Made by a program: the position numbers and the translations under genes. The notes below the pieces were generated by a model, which searched no databases, was not told the origin of the DNA, and saw only the letters and a list, made by a program, of their open reading frames with translations. This document shows positions 59,441 to 64,000 of a stretch of 64,000 bases of DNA, in pieces. This DNA comes from Streptomyces brevispora (GTDB taxonomy: Bacteria > Actinomycetota > Actinomycetes > Streptomycetales > Streptomycetaceae): contig NZ_VIWW01000001.1 of the NCBI RefSeq assembly GCF_007829885.1, positions 6,138,001 to 6,202,000 of the forward strand. The letters run 5' to 3'. Position 1 is the stretch's first letter, and every line of letters starts with the position of its first letter.

Positions 59441-60736
59441 GTGGCTATCGGCACGGTTGCGGCGCTGCTCCTCGCACTGGTGGTGATCATCGCGGTCGCC
59501 CGGGTCCTGGGGCTTCTCTGCCGACGGATCGGCCAGCCGGAGGTGATCGGCGAGATCGCCGGCGGCATCCTGCTCGGCCCGACCCTGCTCCACGGCGCGA
59601 TCACGCGCACGTTGTTCCCGGCCGAAATCCGTCCGGCGCTCACGACGATCGCCACCGTGGGCATCTGCGTCTTCATGTTCTTCGTGGGGCTGCATCTGGC
59701 CGACAGCCGTCTGAGCGGGCAGGGCCGGATCGTCCTGACGTCGTCGGTCGGCTCCGTGGTCGTGCCGTTCGTCCTTGGCAGCCTCTTCGCGATGGGACTC
59801 GTGGGCGACCGGTCCGGGAAGACCGCGGTTCTCTTCTGCCTGTACCTCGGCACGGCGCTGTCGATCACCGCATTCCCGGTGCTCGCACGGATCTTGACCG
59901 ACCGTCAGTTGATTGACACGCCCATCGGTGGTCTGGCGCTGGCCGTGGCCGCGGTCGGGGACGTCCTCGCCTGGGCGATGCTCTCGGTACTGGTGGCCCT
60001 CTCGTACGGGAACCAGCCGCCCTGGCGGATGCTGCTGGTGGTGCCCTTCGTGGCTCTTCTCGTCGGGGTGGTGCGACCGGCGCTGGCCAGGTTGGCGCGG
60101 CGCCGCCCGGCCGGGCGGAAGAGCGGGCCCGCGGCCCGGACCACCCTCGGCGCCGGCCTGCTGGTCGCGATCGCCGGCGCACTGTGGCTGTCGTCCGCGG
60201 CGACCTCGTGGATGGGACTGCATCAGATCTTCGGCGCGTTCCTGTTCGGCGCGGTGATGCCCCGCTCGGGCGGCGCCGGCCTGCGTGAGCGCGTGCTGCC
60301 CTGGGCCGAGCGGGTCGACCGGACCGTGCTGCTGCCCCCCTTCTTCGTGGTCGCCGGCTTCGCGGTGAACCTGTCCGGGTTGGACGCCGGGGAATTCGGC
60401 CTGCTGCTGTTGATCCTGCTGATCGCGGTCGGCGGCAAGATGGCGGGCGCCTACGTGGCCGCGCGAGTCGTCCGGGTGTCACCCCGGCACAGCGTCGCAC
60501 TGGCCCTGCTGGTCAACACCCGGGGGCTCACCGAGCTGATCGTCCTGGCCGTCGGTCTCGAGATCGGCCTGCTCGATCAGCGCCTGTACTCGCTCCTGGT
60601 CCTGATGGCGCTGATCACCACATCGATGGCGGGTCTGCTGCTGCCCTTCGTCTACCCCCGGCAACAGGCCGGGCCGGATGGCGAGTCCGGCTCGGCCGAC
60701 GCGTTCGCACCCCTGATGAGAGAGGAGTCGAGATGA
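59441..60736 (+). CDS. Kef-type cation/proton antiporter (CPA2)
   Basis: A 431-residue antiporter with about 12 helices: ARVLGLLCRRIGQPEVIGEI, AGGILLGPTLLH, FMFFVGLHLADSRL, LGTALSITAFPVLARILTDR, LHQIFGAFLFGAVMPR and VNTRGLTELIVLAVGLEIGL, the CPA2 signature. It exchanges K+ or Na+ for H+, and in peptide clusters such proteins may act as exporters or as a resistance device. GTG start. Its stop overlaps the mbtH start (ATGA), so it is part of the NRPS operon. Confidence 0.87.
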   Translation: MAIGTVAALLLALVVIIAVARVLGLLCRRIGQPEVIGEIAGGILLGPTLLHGAITRTLFPAEIRPALTTIATVGICVFMFFVGLHLADSRLSGQGRIVLTSSVGSVVVPFVLGSLFAMGLVGDRSGKTAVLFCLYLGTALSITAFPVLARILTDRQLIDTPIGGLALAVAAVGDVLAWAMLSVLVALSYGNQPPWRMLLVVPFVALLVGVVRPALARLARRRPAGRKSGPAARTTLGAGLLVAIAGALWLSSAATSWMGLHQIFGAFLFGAVMPRSGGAGLRERVLPWAERVDRTVLLPPFFVVAGFAVNLSGLDAGEFGLLLLILLIAVGGKMAGAYVAARVVRVSPRHSVALALLVNTRGLTELIVLAVGLEIGLLDQRLYSLLVLMALITTSMAGLLLPFVYPRQQAGPDGESGSADAFAPLMREESR

Positions 60737-60924
60737 ACCCGTTCGACGACCCGGAAGGCCGTTTCCTGGTGCTCGTCAACGACGAGGAGCAGCACTCGTT
60801 GTGGCCGAGCCGCCGGGCGGTGCCGGCCGGCTGGCGGCTCGTCCACGGCGAGGACAGCCGGCAGGCGTGCCTTGACTACGTCACGCAGCACTGGACCGAC
60901 CTGCGCCCGCTCAGCACCCGCTGA
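60733..60924 (+). CDS. MbtH-family protein
   Basis: A 63-residue MbtH: NPFDDPEGRFLVLVNDEEQH followed by SLWPSRRAVPAGWRLVHGED and CLDYVTQHWTDLRPLS. It has all conserved Trp residues (NxEQxSLWP, P-GW, WTDxRP). MbtH proteins bind and activate NRPS adenylation domains. It overlaps the antiporter gene and stands 25 bases before the NRPS, so it serves that enzyme. Confidence 0.97.
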   Translation: MNPFDDPEGRFLVLVNDEEQHSLWPSRRAVPAGWRLVHGEDSRQACLDYVTQHWTDLRPLSTR

Positions 60925-60949
60925 GCGGTCCGTCGAGAAGGGGCAGCCC

Positions 60950-63900
60950 GTGATCGCGATCTCCGACTTCCTGGAAGAACTGCGCGTGGCCGGCGTGCAG
61001 TTGTGGATTCAGCAGGGCCGGCTGCGCTACCGGCCGGCCGGCGCGCTCGACAGCGAACGGCTGGCGGTGCTTCGCGAGCGGCGCGACGAGGTGATCGCCA
61101 CGATGCTCGCCGCCCCGGCGCCGGCCGCCCGGCCGGACACCATCCCGCTCTCCGACCACCAGCAAGGCATGTGGTTTCTCGAGCAGATGGGCGTGCTGGG
61201 CGCGGCGTACAACCAGACGGCGCTGCACCGCATCACCGGCGATCTGGATGTGGCGGCGTTGCGGTCGGCGATCGCGGAGATCATGCGACGCCACGAGATA
61301 CTGCGTACGGCCTTCCCGGCGCGCGACGGCATCGGCGTCCAGGTCGTGGACCCGCCCGGTGATCCCCGCTTCACCCTTCTCGACGTTTCCGACCTGTCCG
61401 CCGCCGAGCAGCGACAGTGGCTCGACGAGCGGAAGCGGATGTACGCCGAGTACCGGTTCGACATCTCCGTGGCGCAGAACTTCCGGACCGAGCTGATCCG
61501 CCTCGCGCCGGCCGAGCACGTGCTGGTCTTCCGTTCGTACCATCTGGTGCTCGACGGGCCCTCGCACGCCAACCTCTACGAGGAACTGCGGACGTTCTAC
61601 CGGGCGTACCGGACCGGCACCACAGCCGAAGTGCCCGAACTGAGCATGCAGTACGGCGACTACGCCCTGTGGCAGAACAGCCGGGACGACGCCGAGGCGC
61701 AGCGGCACATGGACTACTGGAGGCAGCGGCTGGCCGGCGCACCGCACACCTTCGACCTTCCCCTCGACCGGCCCCGGGCGGCCACCGCCGAACTCGACGG
61801 CGACATGGTCGAGGTGCCGGTGCCCGCCGACGTGGCCGACGGGCTGCGCAGGCTGGCGCGGCGGGAGGGCGCCACCTTCTTCACGGTGATGCTGACGGCC
61901 TTTCACACGCTGCTGTACCGCTGGAGCGGCCAGAGCGACGTGAGCGTCGGGACGATCGTCGACGGGCGGGCGCGCCCGGACGTCGAGGCCAACATCGGCC
62001 ACTTCGTCAACCCGGTCGTCGTGCGGGCCGACCTGGCCGGGCGGCCGACCTTCGCCGGGCTGCTCGGCCAGATCCAACCCAGGCTGCTGGAGGCCTACGA
62101 GCACCGGCACGCGCCGTTCGACCGCCTGGTGGCGGAGCTCCGGCCGCAGCGGGACCTGGCGGTGCAGCCGCTGTTCCAGGTGCTGTTCACCTACCTGCGG
62201 TCCGAGTCGTTCGACATGCTCGACGGGCTGACCGTCACCCCGATCGAGCCGGACGAGCGCAAGGCGATGTTCGACCTCACGCTCTTCGCCCACGAGAACG
62301 AGGCGGGGGAGCTGGCCGTCGGGCTGGAGTACCAGACCGCGCTGTTCGAGCACGCGACCATGCAGCGCCTGGCCGGCTACCTGGTCACTCTGCTCGCCGG
62401 GGTGGTCGCCACGCCGGACGTGCCGATCGATGACCTGCCCCTGATGTCGGCCGCGCAGCGGCACGAGGTACTCGAACTCTGGAACGGCCCGGTCACCCGG
62501 TACGACGACGACATCTGCCTGCACCAGGTGGTCGAGCGGCAGGTCGCCGCCACACCGACCGCCGTCGCGGCGGTGTTCGGCGGCCGGGAACTGACCTACC
62601 GTGAACTGGACGAGCAGGCCAATGCCCTCGCCCGGCAGCTGCGGGAGCTGGGCGTCGGCCCCGACGAGCGGGTCGGCATCGCGCTGCCCCGCTCACTCGA
62701 CATGGTGGTCGCCAACCTGGCGGTGCTCAAGTCCGGTGGTGCCTGCGTCCCGATCGACCCGACCTATCCGGCCGCGCGCCAGCAGCTGATCGCGCAGGAC
62801 GCGGCGCTGCGCCTGGTGATCCGGTCGGACGACGGTGCGGCCGGCCCGGACGGGGACGCGCCTGTACTGGTGTTCGGCCCGTCGGCAGGCGCCGCCACCG
62901 GCCCGGCGAACCTGGCCGCCCCGGCCGACATCGCGTGGGTGCTCTACACGTCCGGGTCCACCGGCCGCCCCAAGGGCGTGGCCATGTCCCACCGGGCCCT
63001 GCTCAACCAGGTGCGGTGGCAGCAGCGCCAGGGCCCCGGCGGCCGCGGGCGAACCCTGCAGTGGGCGGCGCTCAGCTTCGACATCTTCTATCAGGAGATG
63101 CTGACCACGCTGGCGGCGGGCGAGACGCTGGTCCTGGTCGAGGAGGAGGTCCGGCACGACTTCGAGCGTCTGCTCGACGTCATCGAGACGCAGCGCATCG
63201 AGCGGGTCTTCATGCCGTTCGTGGCCCTGCAAGGCATGGCCGAACTGGCCGTGCGCCTCGGCCGGTTCCCGCAGTCACTGCGGGCGGTGCTCACGGCCGG
63301 CGAGCAACTGCAGGCCACCCCGGTGATCCGGGAGTTCTTCACCCGGCTGCCCGACTGCGCGCTGTTCAACCAGTACGGGCCGATCGAAGTGCACCTGGCC
63401 ACCTCGCACCGGCTCGGCGGCGACCCCGCGCAGTGGCCGGCGCTGCCACCGATCGGCCGGCCCTTCGACAACGCCCGGACGTACGTGCTCGACTCCGAGC
63501 TGCGGCCGGTGCCGCCCGGGGTGACCGGCGAACTGTTCGTCGGCGGCACCCCGCTGGCCCGCGGATACCTGGGCCGCCCGGAGCTGACGGCGGAACGGTT
63601 CCTGCCCGACCCGTTCGGCGACGGCGCCCGGATGTACCGCACCGGCGACCAGGTCCGCTGGAACGCCGACGGGCGGCTGGAGTTCGTCGGCCGGTTCGAC
63701 GACCAGGTGAAGATCCGCGGGTTCCGGGTGGAGGTCGCCGAGATCGAGACCGTCCTCATCGGCCACCCCCAGGTGCTGAAGTGCGCCGTCGCCGCCCACC
63801 GGTACGGCGTCGGCGACCGGCGCCTGGTCGCGTACGTCGTCCCGGACCCGCAGGCCCCGCCGGCCGCCGCCGAGCTGCGCGCCTTCCTCGCCCACCGGCT

Positions 63901-64000
63901 GCCCGACTACATGGTGCCGGCGGCCTATCTGACGGTGACGGAACTGCCGCGTACGCCGAGCGGGAAGCTCAGCCGGGCGCTGCTGCCACGGCCGGACGAC
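60950..64000 (+). CDS. Non-ribosomal peptide synthetase, docking-C-A, 3' end outside window
   Basis: The first 1017 codons of an NRPS (GTG start, AAGGGG seven bases upstream); it has no stop in the window. Order: a TubC-type N-terminal docking domain (1-55; FLEELRVAGVQLWIQQGRLR), a condensation domain (about 60-480; LSDHQQGMWFLEQ, active-site YHLVLDG at 197-203 where HHxxxDG is usual, YGDYALWQ, IGHFVNPVVV, RHAPFDRLV), and an adenylation domain (about 515-1010; LTYRELDEQANALA, LYTSGSTGRPKGV near 666, FDIFYQE with Asp711, NQYGPIEV, YRTGDQVRWN, RGFRVEVAEIE, PSGKLSR). By eye the specificity positions read D-I-Q-V-L-A-Q-L-A-K; I do not assign a substrate. The docking domain implies an upstream partner enzyme. 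Confidence 0.95.
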   Translation, partial: MIAISDFLEELRVAGVQLWIQQGRLRYRPAGALDSERLAVLRERRDEVIATMLAAPAPAARPDTIPLSDHQQGMWFLEQMGVLGAAYNQTALHRITGDLDVAALRSAIAEIMRRHEILRTAFPARDGIGVQVVDPPGDPRFTLLDVSDLSAAEQRQWLDERKRMYAEYRFDISVAQNFRTELIRLAPAEHVLVFRSYHLVLDGPSHANLYEELRTFYRAYRTGTTAEVPELSMQYGDYALWQNSRDDAEAQRHMDYWRQRLAGAPHTFDLPLDRPRAATAELDGDMVEVPVPADVADGLRRLARREGATFFTVMLTAFHTLLYRWSGQSDVSVGTIVDGRARPDVEANIGHFVNPVVVRADLAGRPTFAGLLGQIQPRLLEAYEHRHAPFDRLVAELRPQRDLAVQPLFQVLFTYLRSESFDMLDGLTVTPIEPDERKAMFDLTLFAHENEAGELAVGLEYQTALFEHATMQRLAGYLVTLLAGVVATPDVPIDDLPLMSAAQRHEVLELWNGPVTRYDDDICLHQVVERQVAATPTAVAAVFGGRELTYRELDEQANALARQLRELGVGPDERVGIALPRSLDMVVANLAVLKSGGACVPIDPTYPAARQQLIAQDAALRLVIRSDDGAAGPDGDAPVLVFGPSAGAATGPANLAAPADIAWVLYTSGSTGRPKGVAMSHRALLNQVRWQQRQGPGGRGRTLQWAALSFDIFYQEMLTTLAAGETLVLVEEEVRHDFERLLDVIETQRIERVFMPFVALQGMAELAVRLGRFPQSLRAVLTAGEQLQATPVIREFFTRLPDCALFNQYGPIEVHLATSHRLGGDPAQWPALPPIGRPFDNARTYVLDSELRPVPPGVTGELFVGGTPLARGYLGRPELTAERFLPDPFGDGARMYRTGDQVRWNADGRLEFVGRFDDQVKIRGFRVEVAEIETVLIGHPQVLKCAVAAHRYGVGDRRLVAYVVPDPQAPPAAAELRAFLAHRLPDYMVPAAYLTVTELPRTPSGKLSRALLPRPDD

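Overview
The window is high-GC actinobacterial DNA, almost certainly Streptomyces. Third codon positions are nearly all G or C, GTG starts and GTGA/ATGA overlaps are common, and the gene content fits: an LPFR small protein, a DUF2510 protein, an ECF42 sigma factor with a YCII partner, a LAXTG sortase-type tail, a ROK regulator and an NRPS edge. It reads as accessory chromosome (arm or island-rich) rather than core: there are several paralogues of housekeeping genes and many broken genes.

Left part (1-11.4 kb): an MFS gene cut by the window edge and carrying an internal deletion; a 42-aa LPFR protein; a translationally coupled four-gene operon (acyl-CoA dehydrogenase-like, PIG-L deacetylase, methyltransferase, glycosyltransferase); an F420-type oxidoreductase; a broken isochorismatase-like hydrolase; a zinc alcohol dehydrogenase with an NAD-epimerase; an IS3 remnant; a cold-shock protein; and an ASCH protein. 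It ends at a 44-bp copy of the 3' end of tRNA-Pro(GGG). The intact tRNA-Pro lies 40 kb to the right.

Middle part (11.4-51.4 kb): metabolic modules and their regulators. These are a secreted sugar module (Tat-exported isomerase-like protein, multidomain PQQ-type sugar dehydrogenase, ROK regulator); YCII plus ECF42 sigma, with two repeat insertions inside the sigma gene; a GntR regulator, a long GAPDH and an EF-G paralogue; small transferase, peptidase and DUF genes; a lactate-utilisation operon lutABC with a FadR-type regulator and two matching palindromic operators; the relic of a sugar catabolic operon (regulator, hydroxyacid dehydrogenase and DUF2264 kept, ABC transporter deleted down to the last 60 codons of one permease); a TauE exporter; an amino acid permease; a kinase plus two flavoprotein operon resembling glycerol kinase and GlpA/GlpB; and a LAL-type ATPase that lacks its DNA-binding domain, next to tRNA-Pro.

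Right part (51.4-64 kb): a fragment of a molybdopterin oxidase, an exported hydrolase with a LANTG cell-wall sorting tail, a secreted CocE/NonD peptidase, YjbR and VOC proteins, a secreted-type LVIVD/PA-domain protein, a SnoaL-like protein and a LuxR-type regulator. The window then enters a non-ribosomal peptide cluster: Kef-type exchanger, MbtH protein, and an NRPS with TubC-type docking, condensation and adenylation domains that runs off the right edge.

Single-base or short indels break at least five genes (isochorismatase, IS3 orfA/orfB, TPR protein, permease, a small hypothetical). Either the region is decaying or the assembly has indel errors; this needs reads to decide.
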